Numbered from the stretch's first letter, positions 11,665 to 24,700 are shown. The stretch is 64,000 nucleotides of DNA from Zanthoxylum bungeanum (GCA_019454045.1 SKCR01035607.1:1-64000), one strand, 5' to 3'. A program made the numbers and translations. Notes: a model not told the origin generated them from the letters alone.

Positions 11665-12770
11665 TTATGTCAATTTTCTGTCTCGGATCTCCACGTTGAA
11701 TTCTTGCAGCAGAAGCACCCAACGGATCAATATGGGTTTGGCATCTTTCTTCGCGATCAGATATTTGATTGTTGAGTGATCTGTGTAGACCACCACTTTG
11801 GGACCCAGTAGATAGGAGCAGAATTTATCAAAAGCAAACACAACTACGAGCAACTCATTTTCAGTGGTTGTGTAGTTGAGTTGAGCTTCATTCAGAGTTC
11901 TGCTGGAGTAGTAAATGGTATGGAAAATTTTTGCTTTGCGTTGTTCCAAAACTGCACCTACAGTAAAATCATTAGCATCGCACATTACCTCAAATGGAAG
12001 AGTCTAGTCTGGTGCTACTATGATGGGGGCAGAGACCAGCTTCTGTTTCAAGATCTCAAAAGCTTCGTGGCATTCTTTGGTGAAGTTGAAAGGCACATCT
12101 TTCTCCAGTAGATTACACAGAGGTTTCGCAATCTTGGAGAAGTCTTTGATAAATCTCCTGTAAAAGCTTGCATGTCCGAGAAAACTCCGAATCTCTTTAA
12201 CTGATGTTGGTGGAGGTAGTTTTTCAATTGTTCCGATCTTTGCTTTGTCTACCTCGATTCCCTTTTTTGAGATTCGATGTCCTGGGACAATGCATTCTTG
12301 CACCATGAAGTGGTATTTCTCCCAGTTAAGTACTAGGTTGGTATCTTCGCATCTTTGTAGCACATTTTCCAGATTTTGCAAGCAGTGGTCGAACGAGTCT
12401 CCAAACACAGAAAAATCATCCAAGAAAACCTCCATACTTTTTCCAGCATGTCTTAGAAGATGGCCATCATACAACATTGAAATATGGCAGGAGCATTACA
12501 TAGTCCAAATGGCATCATGCAGAAAGCAAAAGTACCATACAGACATGTAAAAGTGGTTTCTCCTGATCTTCTAGGGCGATGGCAATCTGATTGTACCCCA
12601 AGTATCCGTATAGAAAACAACAGAATTCATGTCCCGCCAATCTGTATAACATCTTGTCAATGAATAGCAGCAAAAAATGATCTTTCCTTGTTGTTTTGTT
12701 CAGCTTCCTGTAGTCCATGCATACTCTCCATCCAGTCACTGTTCTTGTTGGAATCAACTCGTTCTTTTCA
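11665..12770 (-). pseudogene. Reverse transcriptase and RNase H of Athila-like element A
   Basis: The frame starts near IPTRTVTGWRVCMDYRKLN (12755). The first catalytic Asp is lost: FLYGYLGYNQ stands where FLDGYSGYNQ is expected. MPFGLCNAPAIFQ is readable only in another frame (about 12540-12480) because of single-base losses in A-runs. The second active-site motif survives as VFLDDFSVFG (about 12430). Next come SFLGHASFYRRFIKDFSKIA and the RNase H part ([36 protein letters not shown]). This is a typical gypsy RT-RH layout, inactivated by shifts and substitutions. Confidence 0.85.
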
Positions 12771-13360
12771 TTTGTGACTATATAATTTCCTCATTTCTTT
12801 GGCACGCATTGCATATGACTCACCCAAGTGCTGTCAGAGATGGGGTAGATGATGTCGGCATCCAACCATTTGATAATTTATTTCTTCACGACCTCCTTCA
12901 TGATTGGATTTAGTCTTCATTGATGCTTCACTATGGGTTTGTACTCATCATTCATCAGAATCTTGTGCATGCAAAATGATGGACTAATGCCTCGAATGTC
13001 TAACATAGTCCAGCCAATGGCTTTCTTGTGTTCTCGTAACCCTCTCAGCAACTTTTCTTCCTGCTCCAATGTTAGCGACGAAAAAATAATCATAGGTAAA
13101 TCAGAAGAGTTTCCTAATAATGCATACCTGAGATGGCTCGGAAGTAGCTTTAGTTCCAGCTACAATGGTTCTTCAATCGAGGGCTTGATTCGCTCATTTT
13201 TCGATAGTTCCAAACTTTCCACCTGTGGTGTCGATTTGAAGTGAAATGGTCTGTCAAGATAGTTGATACATTCAAGAATTTCATCATCTATCTCGATGTC
13301 AGTCATGTTGGTGATGCAAGCTTCAATTTTATCTGTGGGAAGTTACATTGCATCAGTATC

Positions 13361-13873
13361 CTAGATGATACTATCTATAACATCAATTCTGAAACATTCA
13401 TCCCCTTTTTCATCATTCGGGAATTTCATGGCTTTGAAAACATTGAATGTAACTTCTTGATCCTGCACTTTCATAGTTAATTCTTCTTTTTGTACATCAA
13501 TAACAATTCGACCTGTAGCCAATAATGGTCTCCCGAAGATGATAGATACATCTTTATCTTCTTCCATGTCAAGGATAATGAAATCTGCAGGGAAAATGAA
13601 TTTGTCGACTTTAACCAATACATCTTCCACTACACATCTCGGAAATGTGAGCGATCTGTCAGTAAGCTGTATAGTAACTGAGGTGGGCATTGCTTCTCCA
13701 ATTTGCAGTTTCTTGTAAATAGACAAAGGCATCAAGTTAATATGGGCACCTAAATCACATAAAGCCTTAACGAAGTAATGTTCGCCTATGGTGCAAGGGA
13801 TGGTGAAACTGCCAGGATCTTTCAACTTTGGGGGAAGCTTCCTCTGAATGATGGCACCGCATTCTTCTGTCAA
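13361..13873 (-). pseudogene. Retropepsin-like protease domain of element A
   Basis: A 170-codon open frame contains CDLGAHINLMPLSIYKKL and IIFGRPLLATGRIVID, the active-site and C-terminal flap regions of Athila-type gypsy proteases. CDLGAxINLMP instead of D(T/S)GA is usual in this branch and need not mean loss of function. The domain is open, but the polyprotein around it is broken. RT starts about 600 bp further along in another frame. Confidence 0.8.
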
Positions 13874-13939
13874 TGCTATTGTTCGTAATCTCCCAATCTC
13901 CGCTTTTGTGACAACACGTCTTTCAGGAATTTAACATAG

Positions 13940-15585
13940 CTGGGCATTTATTCCAAAGCTTCTGCAAATGAAATGTTGATATGCAGCTTTTTGAAGACCT
14001 TCAGGAATCTAGCAAACTGTTTGTCTAGTTTTTTTTTTGGAGACGTTGTGGAAAATGTGGAGGTGGAGTGAATCTTTCTTGATCTTTTTCCTTTGCTTCA
14101 TTTTCCTCCATCTGTGACTCTGTTTCTTTTGGAACTTCCTCAATGGATGCCTTGATTCCAATATCTTTGTTGATTTCAGTACCGCTTTTCAAAGTAATGG
14201 CTTGACATTGCTCATTCCCTCTGTTCCTCGGATTTGGTTCTGTGTTGCTAGGAAGGTTACCTGGCGGTCTGTAACTATGAGCATTGTCTAGTTGTCCTAT
14301 TTGATTCTCCAGTGCTTTAATAGAAGCTGAATGGCTTTGATTCAATGCTACTTGATTTTGAACCATAGCTGCTAAAGCATAATATTTTGTTTCTTGCTTT
14401 TTGAACATCTCTGCAAACCATTCTTTCATTTCGGGTTCTTTCTCATACTCCTGGCCTTTGTTTTGTTGTTGGAATCCGGGTGGTGGATTGTTATTTAGCC
14501 CTGAATTGTTGCTCCATGGGAAATTAGGATGATTCCTCCACCCTGGGTTGTAGGTGTTGGAATATGGATTATTCCCATATCTGGTGAAATTGTTGACATA
14601 ATTCACCGTCTCTTCATGTTGGTTTGCCTATGGTGCTCCTCCATATGGTGAACTTATGGCTCCGGCGATGTTTACAACTTGCGTGCTAAGTGTTTCCAGG
14701 CATTTGCACATCTGCTCCAGCTTGGCATTCATTGCTGTGTTAGCTCCAACTTCGTGGATTCCTGTGATTCGTTGGATCATGCTCCTTTCTGTTGGCCACA
14801 AAGAATTATTGTTGGCCATTTCTTTAATTAAGTCACGGGCTTGATCTTCTCATTTTGCCATCAAAGCTCCTCCACCAGCAGCATCAATTATGGTTCTCAT
14901 CAGTCCAGAAAGTCCATTGTAGAAGGTTTGGACTTGTAGCCACTTTGCAATCTCATGGTGAGGACATTTCTGACGCAATTTCCTTGTATCTTTCCCAAGC
15001 TTCGTAAATGGATTCTGAGTCATGTTGCACAAAGGATGTGATGTCATTCCTCAGTTTTGCAGTTCTGGCTGGTGGAAAGTACTTTGCAAGGAATTTGGTG
15101 GCTAGAGTGTTCTAAGTTGTGATGGAACCTGCTGGTAGTGAGTGTAGCCAAGCCTTAGCTATGTCTTTCAAAGAATATGGAAAAACACACAGTCTCATTG
15201 CTTCTTCAGCCACTCGGTTGTAGTTGAAAGTGCCGCAAACTTCCAGGAAGTTGCTGATGTGGGCATTAGGATCTTCAGTTGCATTCCCCCCAAACTGAAC
15301 TGATTGTTGTATCATCTGAATGCATGTTTTAATGTCAGATGCATTTGCTAGTAGGGGAGGAAATACAATACATGAAATGAAGCTGTCAACCACCATAATA
15401 GTTCTGTCTCGAATAGGAATTTGTGGTGCAACTTCCAAAGGTTCATGTTCCATATTAATTAGTGCTTCTTGGCCTTCTCGCCTTTCCATTCTTAACTGTC
15501 TGAAGGTTCTTTCAATTTTTGGGTCAAGCGGACGGATTTCAAAGCTTCTGGTTCTTCTCATGTAGTAACTGAGAACCTGAAACAC
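13940..15585 (-). pseudogene. Gag region of Athila-like element A
   Basis: Gag begins near 15585 (MRRTRSFEIRPLDPKIERTF), continues with DSFISCIVFPPLLAN and AHISNFLEVCGTFNYN, and reaches AKAWLHSLPAGSITT at 15112. There a change of frame leads to LGKDTRKLRQKCPHHEIAKW (about 15005) and LWPTERSMIQRITG (about 14800). A TAG near 14634 separates this from the Asn/Pro-rich segment RYGNNPYSNTYNPGWRNHPN (14580) and an Asn/Glu-rich tail to 14025. The order matches capsid and downstream spacer of Athila/Tat gag. At least two breaks make it non-functional. Confidence 0.8.
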
Positions 15586-15667
15586 AAGAAAACAAAATAA
15601 TAAGTAAAATTAAATTAGACAAAAGTAAAGATATCTAACCCCAAAATTAATAGTGAAAGATAAACAA

Positions 15668-15686
15668 GTCCCCGACAACGGCATCA
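15668..15686 (-). promoter_or_regulatory. Primer-binding site, tRNA-Asp type
   Basis: The minus strand reads TGATGCCGTTGTCGGGGAC, seven bases from the LTR edge. The usual Athila-type site is TGGCGCCGTTGCCGGGGAC, complementary to the 3' end of tRNA-Asp. The differences are G-to-A and C-to-T transitions, mostly at CpG positions, as expected of a methylated, ageing element. It fixes the element's orientation as minus. Confidence 0.75.
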
Positions 15687-16589
15687 AAAACTTGATCGGC
15701 GTGATCACACACGTATAACGCAAGCGCACGTATCGTTCAAGTAGTATAAAATGTATCGATCCCACGAGGACTTAATACCTAAGATATTAATTTATGAAGC
15801 CAAATATTTACGAGTACCTAATAGATTGGTTGTTTGATTGGATGGTGACTTTAAACTAAAACAAGTAAATAAAATAGTGTAAAAGTGAATTAATGGTAAA
15901 ATCAATATTATTAAACTATTTAGGGTTGTGAATCCTTCCAATATCTTTTAAAGATGAAGTGGTTATCTCATGTTTGTGCAATATATTGGTTTACTAACCT
16001 GGAACACGAAATTATGCAAAAGCCTATGTCGATGGTCAGATGTAAATACCCAGTGTAACCCAATTAATCATATGTCTATGTTAACCAAGTTACCTGAATT
16101 CATTAAGATTAAGTTCCAATTGTGGCTACCCCCGCCCAATAGGTATATGTCTATCATAGAAGGAAATCTATTAAGGGTTATTTATCCTTAAGGAAGATCA
16201 TGAGCTATTAAGTATAAGCTGAAACTTAAAATTCCTTCGTCAAGTTTATTTTAAGTTTACCACATCAATCGTATTAATGACCAGTTAACAAGAAGCATTA
16301 AGCTTAAGACTTAATAAATAAACCTTTATATTACCCAAGACATGAAATAACCCCTTATAAACCAGTGATATTGGAATTCATCAAACCCCTAGATAATATG
16401 TTTAGTTACAAAACATACTTAGGATTACTAAACACTTAAATAAACAAAACATCATAAAAAATAACTGGAAGATAAATAAAAGTAAAATTACAATAATGAA
16501 AGAAAATACTGGGGTTAGAGGATCCACTTTTAATATTTCAAAATTAAAATCTCTCTTATTGTCAATGTTTACCGATTAATTAATATATT

Positions 16590-16770
16590 TAACCAGACCA
16601 TAAAGGCGAAAATTCCATTTGTCTCAATTAAATCCAACCGACCATATAGGCGGTAACAAGGTTATTACCTAAACCGACCAAATAGGCGGAAACTACGTCT
16701 GGAATGTAAAATCGACCATATAGGTGGTAAATAAGGTTGTCACCTAAACCAGCCATATAGGCGGTAACTA
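16590..16770. repeat. Minisatellite in Athila-family LTR (R/U5 side)
   Basis: The unit ACCGACCATATAGGCGGTAA or close variants appears about five times, separated by AT-rich spacers. The homologous place in the solo LTR (50265-50405) holds ACCAGCCATAAAGGCGGAA units. So the repeat belongs to the LTR family and varies in copy number and unit sequence between members. Confidence 0.75.
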
Positions 16771-17041
16771 ATTAATCCAAATTTTAATTAAAATAAGGGA
16801 GATTAATCTAATTTATTATATTAAAAGTCTCACATTTTCACCCCAGCAGAATAAGATTAGCTGCTCATGCTGTAAATAAAAACACACAAAATTTTATTGA
16901 TTAAATAATAATAATATACAAGAAAACTTAAATAAATATACAATACACTTTCCTTTAGGTTTTCATGGATAAATTCCTCCAAAGAAAGCATGAAAAATTT
17001 ACAAAGTTTAGCTTGGTATTTATAGGCAAATCTAAAGGCTT

Positions 17042-17130
17042 CCACCAATTGCTCCACCAAACATGGCACCAAACATGACACCAAATATGACACCAAATAT
17101 GGCACCAAATTCTCCACCAAACATGCTTGC
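17042..17130. repeat. 12-bp tandem repeat just upstream of the LTR TATA box
   Basis: CACCAAACATGG/CACCAAATATGA units repeat about seven times immediately on the U3 side of the TATA box at 17017-17024, followed by an inverted copy (CATGTTTGGTGG). This block is absent from the solo LTR 49357-51450, which has an ACGT-rich block in that place. Confidence 0.75.
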
Positions 17131-17625
17131 ATGTTTGGTGGAAGTTTGACAATTTTCATTTTTATTTTTAATTTTATTATTATTTTTTTAATTTTGAAAA
17201 TGACTTTAATAATTACACATAACACACTTCCATTTATTTTTTCAATTTCGGTCCTAGAAACTTCAGAATTCGAAATTATTATGAACTTCAACGTTGTAGA
17301 TCTTTGAGTCTTCTTTAATCTGGAACTTGAATCACCGCAATCCGATATCGGAGTAAAAAGTTATGGCCAAAATACGACAATTGCGCAAAGTTGGAATTTC
17401 CGAAATTTTACTTCGTTAGAACGCCATTTAAAGTTTCCAATCTCCAAAATCAAAATGTCAAGTCCTGTTTTTGCCCTTATTTGTTCCATATTTTGTCCTA
17501 AATGATTACATTGAGTCCCAATTTTATTTTATCTGTAAAATAAACTAAAACACATCAAAACGTTCATCAAATCCGAGAAACTAATCAAAATATTAGGTAA
17601 AATGGGCGGTAAATATTGATATATT

Positions 17626-18811
17626 TGTTGGACAAATATGACCTATAGCATCACTATTTGTACTGAACATGGTGTTGTTGTACAAATTAACTATGTGACA
17701 AAGGAAATTGCTCTTTTATCATTTGTAATTGGATTACCAGGATATATAAATGATAAAAGTCCATATGATTAGTTCCTGATTAATAAGATATGAGACAATA
17801 TTAATCCACTAAGGTTTAATCATTAAAACATCCAAAGTCATAGTATTATCGAGATTGGACATCAATAATGCGGAATAGACTAGTATTACACTTGTGCGTG
17901 TTATGGGAGCATAACAACATAGTTCTCATATATTTAAGTATTGGATACTTATGCAAGTGTAATAGGAGGTTGTGTTTACCGATGATACGGAAACATCTTC
18001 GCTCTGGATAGACCCCTCGGAATTCCATTGGTAGTATGACTATGTGTCTATGGAAGTCCGAATCAGGGTATGTGTATTTGGTCTTAACCTGAGACTTGCA
18101 TCGCTAATACTTACGACAATCATATACTTTGGTTTTGGTCATCCATGGCTTTAACAGGTTCTGTGTACGCCTCTTCTTGCATCGCTAATATTAGCAAACC
18201 CGAGCCCTGGAGTGTTTACGGGCCCACTCGGATTTCAAATCAAGTGGGGCCCACAAGTCACATCACGCGTCACATCACCAGTCACCTTTTATGATGAAAG
18301 TCACATCAACTTTGAGTGATGTGATGCAAGTCACTTTTTGGTGATGTGAGTTGTTGGAGGCATTAATGCCTGGTACCAATTTTGGAAATTGAATTATTGT
18401 ATTTGATTTTTGAAATCAAAACAACCAACACACTTCAACTTCTCTCTTCTCTCCATCACTCACGGCAATAGCCATTTTTCTCTCAAAGTTTTGGCTTGGC
18501 CGAAACTAGCAAGGAAAAATGAAGAAAGATTGTTGTAATTTTTCAAGATGCTAGCACATCCATGGAGTCTCACAAAGGTGATAGGGAAACCCATTCATGA
18601 GCATGGAATCCGTTTTCAAAGCTTGGAGCTTGGAGATCAAACATGGAGCACAAACAGGGGCATGGCCGAGAGCTTCAAGGAGCAGAAAATTATTTTTGTG
18701 TGTCTTCGCATCGCAAAGCCGATCAAAGTGAGTATTCCCGCCACTTTACTTTGATGTATTCACACGTTTATATGCTTAATATGATCTGGTTTGACCTAGA
18801 AAAACCCAACA
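17626..18811 (+). repeat. 5' LTR of copia element B, internally deleted
   Basis: It starts TGTTGGACAAATATGACC and ends CCCAACA next to the primer site. Compared with the LTR of element F it jumps at about 18175 from the GTGTACGCCTCTTC region to the later GAACCCGAGCCC-type region, losing the middle part. Related LTRs are at 24775, 28733, 31225, 38279, 58151 and inverted at 29345 and 60303. Confidence 0.85.
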
Positions 18812-18812
18812 A

Positions 18813-18824
18813 TGGTATCAGAGC
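18813..18824 (+). promoter_or_regulatory. Primer-binding site of copia element B
   Basis: TGGTATCAGAGC lies one base after the LTR end. It is the standard plant copia site complementary to initiator tRNA-Met. Confidence 0.9.
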
Positions 18825-21200
18825 CATTATTAAGCATGAAATTGATTTAGGGTAAAATTTGGATAAAATTGATTTGAGCATGATTTGATAAAATTGATTG
18901 TTTGAATATGCTTGAATGATGATAACTTAGAGAGTTATGCATGATCAATTTGATGAAAATTGAATTGAATTATTTTTCTTCCCCAAAATTTTGGCTTGGC
19001 CGAAAGTTTAAAGTGCCCTAAAGTCATGGTGATTTTTGTTTTTTGATCATTGGATGAGTTGAAAGACTTGGGATAAATTGATTTGGGATTTAATTGGATT
19101 AAAATAGAAATCGAATTTAAAATCCCTAAATTGTCGTGAGCTTCAAGCATGAATATGATTGATTTTGCTTCAATTATGTTGGACATGAATTGATAATTAG
19201 AAAGCATGATTAATTATGTAAATTGGTATTTTGGAAATGTTGATTTAAGTAGTTAATTATGGCTAATACACTTTAGTTAATTGAATTGTGAAATTTGGAA
19301 TTTTAGAATTTAATTAGTTGGGCTAAATTTGGAATTGGGCTAATAAAGTTGTATTTGAGCTTAATGGGCTTGGTTGGGCCAAGTTTGGTTTAGGTTAATT
19401 GGTTGGATCCAATTGGGCCTAAAACCATTTTCATAAAGTCCAAATATAATAAAATGGGCCTTTAATATTTATTGGGCCTTATGGGCCTAAATTGATTTTT
19501 GGCAAAATGGTGATTCCTTATTGGGCTTTGGTTGCCAAAGTCTGTGCCTTATAAATTAAATAAAAGCCCATTGGACTTTAATTAAATTGACATTGGATGT
19601 TAAATTGGGTTTTGAGACCCGTTAAGATTAGATTTAGAATCTAAGTCGCAAAGACTCATTAATAAAGTGTAATTATTTAATTTGGAATTAAATATAGAAT
19701 TAGTATTGAATACAAATTAAATTGGATTTAATATTGTAGTTTAATATAATTCAAGAATTCGTACTTTGAGTACTTGTTCTTAAAACGAGTTGGACTCGCG
19801 CAAATCAAATCGTTGTTTGAACATTGGATGGTCGTTAATTTCAGATTAATTAAATGGATTAGATTGATTGATAACATGCTTTGTGTGAATACATGGATGT
19901 GATGTATGAATAATGTATATCGGATGGATATTAGATGGGTGAGGGCAATTTTGGAAATTATTGTAATAAATTTAGAATTTATTAAATTTGACATGCGTGT
20001 CCAGCCTATTACCTCTTGACTCTTTGTATTTCTCTTCTCACCTATTCCACTCAATGTAAATGAGGTTTCTTTAGAAGTGTTATGTAATTGGGTAGAAGTA
20101 AGATTTGTGCTAGCGGGAGAGAGGAAAGAGAGAGATTTGTTCTAGGAACAAGTTGTTTTAAATATCCATCCGCATATCATTATTAATTTATTTACCGCGC
20201 CTTATTATGCTTTTAGAATGCATGCTTAAGGGTGTATGATGAGACCTAATCAAAGATAATTAATTGGTTGCCAATTACGCGAAAACCCTCAATAAATATT
20301 AAGAGTTTTCCTTCCATTGAATGATTCATTCTCAAGATCCAAGATTGGCACTGGTTTGTTGGCCAAAGTCAAGACCTTTGTCCATCGCGAATGTGTTTGA
20401 ATTATGAAGGCTTTGTTCCATATCGCGTGTCTTGTCCAAGTTGTGATTTGTTGGCCAAAGTCAATATCACTTATTGTCCATCGACATCGATTACGAAGCT
20501 TTCCAAGGTCAATGGGTCCCGCTTAACTGAAATCATTAAGTTTGTTGTGCCAAAGCCAAGGCTTAATTGATTCAGAGGAAAAAGGTTAGGCAATATATCA
20601 TATATATTGACATATATTAGAATATATGTTTCGGACTTGGATGTCCACCTACTAGATCTAGGAATTGGATGAGATCCAATTGATCTTAGAGATCTACCTA
20701 GTTAAATATCATACAGCTTGTTGGCCAAAGTCAAGGTTGTGTGTTATTTAACGGGATCCTAGCCCACGAGGAAACAAGATTTCCCAAGTACTCAACAGAT
20801 GGTTAGAGGCTCGCCGAAAAATAGTGGGAGGCAAGTATTAAATTTGCAATTTCGTTTAGATACTTGCTAATACGCGCTCATTTCATTTTTCGTCATTACA
20901 TAAATATATTAGTTGGACTAATATTTAATCGTTGTTTTAAAATAAACAGTTGAATTGTATTCAAACTATTTCATTTATAGTTGATTATATAATTGGATTA
21001 TAGTCATCAATATATTTGAATTTAACCAATCAAATTATAGTTGATTATATAGTTAGACTATAGTAATCATTATATTCAATAGTACCCCAAATCGTTGATT
21101 GGATAGTAGGACTATAGCAATCAAGATCACTGAAAGATTAGTGTTTAAAACATAAACATTGGTGAAAATATCTTTAAACGGCTTTAATTTTCAAATTGGG
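18825..21200 (+). other. Non-coding leader of copia element B
   Basis: Over 2 kb separates the primer site from gag. It is AT-rich with many TGGGCC/TTGGGCTAA stretches and three copies of TTGTTGGCCAAAGTCAA (20356, 20448, 20718). The same layout recurs in element C (32480-34700) and partly in F (54198-55000), so it is a family feature. No protein-coding frame is supported. Confidence 0.65.
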
Positions 21201-24200
21201 AATAGAACCTCAGGATAGTCCTGGGAATTGAGAAGTTATTCTATTTGATAGAATAACATCTCGGGCCTAAGCCCGAAGTTGAGTAAATAGTAGAACATGA
21301 TCTTTGGAAGATTCATGTGATGATAACTTTAGTGCTCAATCCTTTATGCTTACCGCAATAACTCTTTAATTCTGTCGTCAAAATTAAGGATTAGATCATT
21401 GTACCTTGATGATGAAATTAAAGATCTTCATAGATCTATCCTTAGATCTTAGAAGTACAAATTGTAAAAGAAGCTCTTTCGCTCACGTATGTCAGATGGT
21501 ATATCTGTCGAACACTAGGTGTCGCAGATGATTGCTGACATCGATCAGCTAGGTTAGCTGGGCATTACCTACGTGGATGAGACTGCCAAAGATTTGATCT
21601 TATAGTCTCTACCCGAAAGTTGGGGTAGGTTCATTAAGAACCAAGAGTAAACTCTTGGAGAGGTTGATGGCTATGCTCTAGGAGGCAGAGGCAGAGCTTC
21701 TAAAAGGGGCAAAGGCAAAATCATCAAAGTCTTCTAGGAAGACAAAGGACATATCCCAAGATGTCTGCCTAAAGTGTGGCAAACGGGGTCACTGAAAGCG
21801 TGACTGCCATATGGACAAGGCAGACATGAAGGAAGTAAAGACGGGGCAAGGCTCCGACTTCAAGTATGTTTGTCATAAACATGTTCACTATTAGTTTCAA
21901 AATTAGATTTTGATACTAAGTATGGTACATAAATATGTACTGATGTGCAGAATCTGCTGATTAGCAGGAGACTACTTCAGTTGAGATCTATCTGCGAATT
22001 GGAAACGGGACGAGAGTCGCTGTTTCAACTGTAGAAACCTAAGTTTAGGAACTACCCTTCAGGTGTGTACTTAAATTAGGAAACTGTTACAATGTAACTA
22101 GTTTGACTAGAAACATTATCTCTATATCTAAGTTTAATCCGTTGCGGATATACCATTATATTCTAGAACACTAAAGTGTTTCATTTTATAAAGATGATAT
22201 TGAGATAAGCACATTAGATGTGAATAACAGTATTTATATTTAGAATATAAATAAATCTCAAACGTATAACATGACAAACAAATAGCTCAAACTGAATTAA
22301 TCAGATGAGACTTATTTGTGGCATTGTAGTGTGGGACGCATTAACAAGATTCGTATATCCCAATTCGAAGAGGGGTACTAGGACGGATTTGATTCTAATC
22401 AAATGATGTCTACGAATCTAGTTTATTAGGCAAAGTGCCTAAAACACCTTTTACTTGGTAAAAGTGCAAGTGCCACCGATCTGTTAACCCTCGTTCATAG
22501 TGACGTAAGTGGGCCCATATCTAGGTAGGCTAGAGGTGGATATGAACACTTCGTAACCTTTACGGATGTGGCATCGCGTTATGGTTATGTGTTTCTTTTT
22601 AAACATAAATCGGAAACTTTTGATAAATTCTAATAGTTTCTACACGAAGTAGACAGACAGATCGGCTAAAGTATTAAACCGTCACGGTTAGACCATGGTG
22701 GAAAATACTTAAGCAATAAATTTCTCGAATATATGAAAGAGTATAGTATTCTTTCATGGTGGACTCATCCCGGAACACCTCAATTGAGCGGTGTGTCCAA
22801 GCGGATAAACCGAATTTTGTTGGACATGATAAGGTTAATCATGAGTCGCTCTGACCTACCATTTTCCTTCTAGGGATACACATTAAACAGTGCAATACTT
22901 ATTTTGAATAAGGTTCCATAAAAATATGTTAGACATATTTCATATTAGATATGAACAGGAAAGAAACCTGGTTTTCTCATTCCTGGAGATTTGGGAATGC
23001 TAGGCATATGTTTGGATGATACCAAACTAGAACACAAATCGGATAAGTGCCTAATTTGTAGGTTATCCTAGGGTAACCAAAGTATAATACTTATACAGCT
23101 CACAAGAGAACAATTTAATTGTTGCTCGCCATGCAGTTTTCCTAAGAGGAATACCTATATGCAGTGGTAAATGGGAGGAAAGTAAAACTCGATGAAAATC
23201 GGAGTAATACTATTCCAGGCACCGATTCCTAATGGAACACAAAATAGTTCATCAAGGATGAAACTATACCAGTAATCTTCGAATACACAAGAACTGCGTA
23301 AGTCAGAGAGAGTCAGAAAACAACCTGGGGTATGGCTTTCTGATCTCACCTCATAAATATGTCAATCTTATTGAGGAACACCAAATGACTACGTATGAGG
23401 AAGTGATACAAGGTATCGACTCCCTGTTATGGCAAAGTGCCATGATGTCCGAAATGGATTCCATGTATACCGACCAAGTTTGGACACTAGTTGATGTACC
23501 GGAAGGCATTGTGCCTATTGGTACTATATAAGTCTTCAAGGAAGACATACATGGAAGGCAACATACCAACATACTAAGTTGGGCTTGTAGCGAAAAGGCA
23601 TCGTTATCAACATTGTGTCGATTACGTTGAAACCTTTTACATGTTGCCATGGTAAATCCATTTGGATAATGCTTGCTGATGCTGCATGTTTCATTTATGA
23701 AATATGGCACCTGAACGTCAAAATCGCTTTCCTTAAACGGAAACCTTTTGGAGGATGTTTACAACATCTTGACGGTTTTTTCGTACCAAAACAAGCAAAC
23801 AAGGTTTGCAGGTTATTCGATCCATTTATGGATTGAAGCAAGCATTGCGTTCTTGAAACTATATCGTTTTGATGTAATCATGATGGTATATGATTTAATT
23901 CAAAATGAAAAATGATTCTTGTGTATATAAGAAGGTTAGTGGGAGTGCACTGACAATGATTGTCCTAAATAATATGATATATCATTTCTTGGAAATGATA
24001 TTCCCATAATATAATCGGTGAAAGCTTGGCTTTCATAAAAATTCTCCATAGAATACTTGGGAGAGACAACCTTTATTCTAGGAATAAGGATCTACTGGAT
24101 AGATCTAAAAGTTGTTGACACTCTCTGAGTACTCGTACATTGAAATAAATGTACGCGACCTGGTGTCTCATATGCTTTGAGCATACGGAGTCACAATCAG

Positions 24201-24700
24201 GCCAATCCAAGTGATAGTCACTGGATTGATGTTAAGAACATCCTTAAGTATCTTAGATGAACTAAGGATGCTTTCTTAAACTATGGAGAAGAAGAACTTG
24301 AAGTGACTAGGTTCACTGCTGCAAGTTTCCAAACCGAAAAAAACGACTATAAATCGTAATAAGGGTACTATATAGTTTAAATAACGGAACAGTGAGCTGG
24401 AAATCTTCCAAGCAAGATACTGTTGCCGAATAAACAACAAAAACAGAATATTACTGCAGCTGAGGCAGCAATAGAAGCACTTTGGATCTTAATAATCCTA
24501 ATTGGATTAGGAGTAGTTCTGTTAGCAGCTGAGCTAGGCTACAGCACAGGCTAAAAAATTAATGGTCTCATCAACGATCCAAATATATACTTCAATTATT
24601 CATTTGATTCGTTCGAATCATACATCGTGGCGATGTGATGATCGAATAAATCACATCAGATGATAACTTTGCAAATCCGCTGACGAAAGCAGTTTCTCAG
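21200..24700 (+). pseudogene. Gag-pol remnant of copia element B
   Basis: Gag is recognisable around 21470-21890, including the zinc knuckle CLKCGKRGH-stop-KRDC (21772-21812), where the Trp codon is now TGA. Integrase-like sequence follows (ETYLWHC about 22310, LVHSDVSGPIS about 22490, SRYGYVFLFKHKSETF about 22575), then RT (MDSMYTDQVWTLVDVPEG, 23455-23510) and RNase H (SWKSSKQDTVAE about 24400). Frequent stops and shifts leave no open frame over about 120 codons. Domain order (gag, protease, integrase, RT, RNase H) and motifs suggest a Tork/Angela-type lineage. The RT-RNase H junction near 24131-24160 has the shared deletion. Confidence 0.8.

Larger units (their letters stand above)
8040..17625 (-). 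mobile_element. Athila-like Ty3/gypsy retrotransposon A, decayed, left LTR missing
   Basis: On the minus strand the order is 5' LTR (17625-15693), tRNA-Asp-type primer-binding site, gag, protease, RT, RNase H, integrase, then a long 3' region with a LOG copy and a purine-tract-like motif. This order, the CDLGA protease signature and the primer site are typical of the Athila/Tat branch. No 3' LTR is present: the left end merges into a tandem repeat near 8114-8350 and then the copia-type LTR. The right LTR is truncated where copia element B starts. All coding domains carry stops or deletions, so the element is dead. Confidence 0.8.
15693..17625 (-). mobile_element. 5' LTR of element A, outer end truncated
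   Basis: On the plus strand it starts TGATCGGCGTGATCACACACG and is homologous to 43142-43780, 49357-51450 and 52678-53444. A TATA box (TATAAATA on the minus strand, 17017-17024) separates the U3 side from R/U5. By comparison with the solo LTR at 49357, the outer end CCACTCATCA is missing: sequence stops around GATATAT, where copia LTR B begins (TGTTGG, 17626). Several frames inside it, including 144 codons at 16857-17291, are non-coding. Confidence 0.8.

Noticed and set aside
16857..17291. 144-codon minus-strand frame with LVSYLVSCLVPCLV repeats
   Set aside because: It is a translation of the 12-bp tandem array and AT-rich DNA in LTR A, not a membrane protein.
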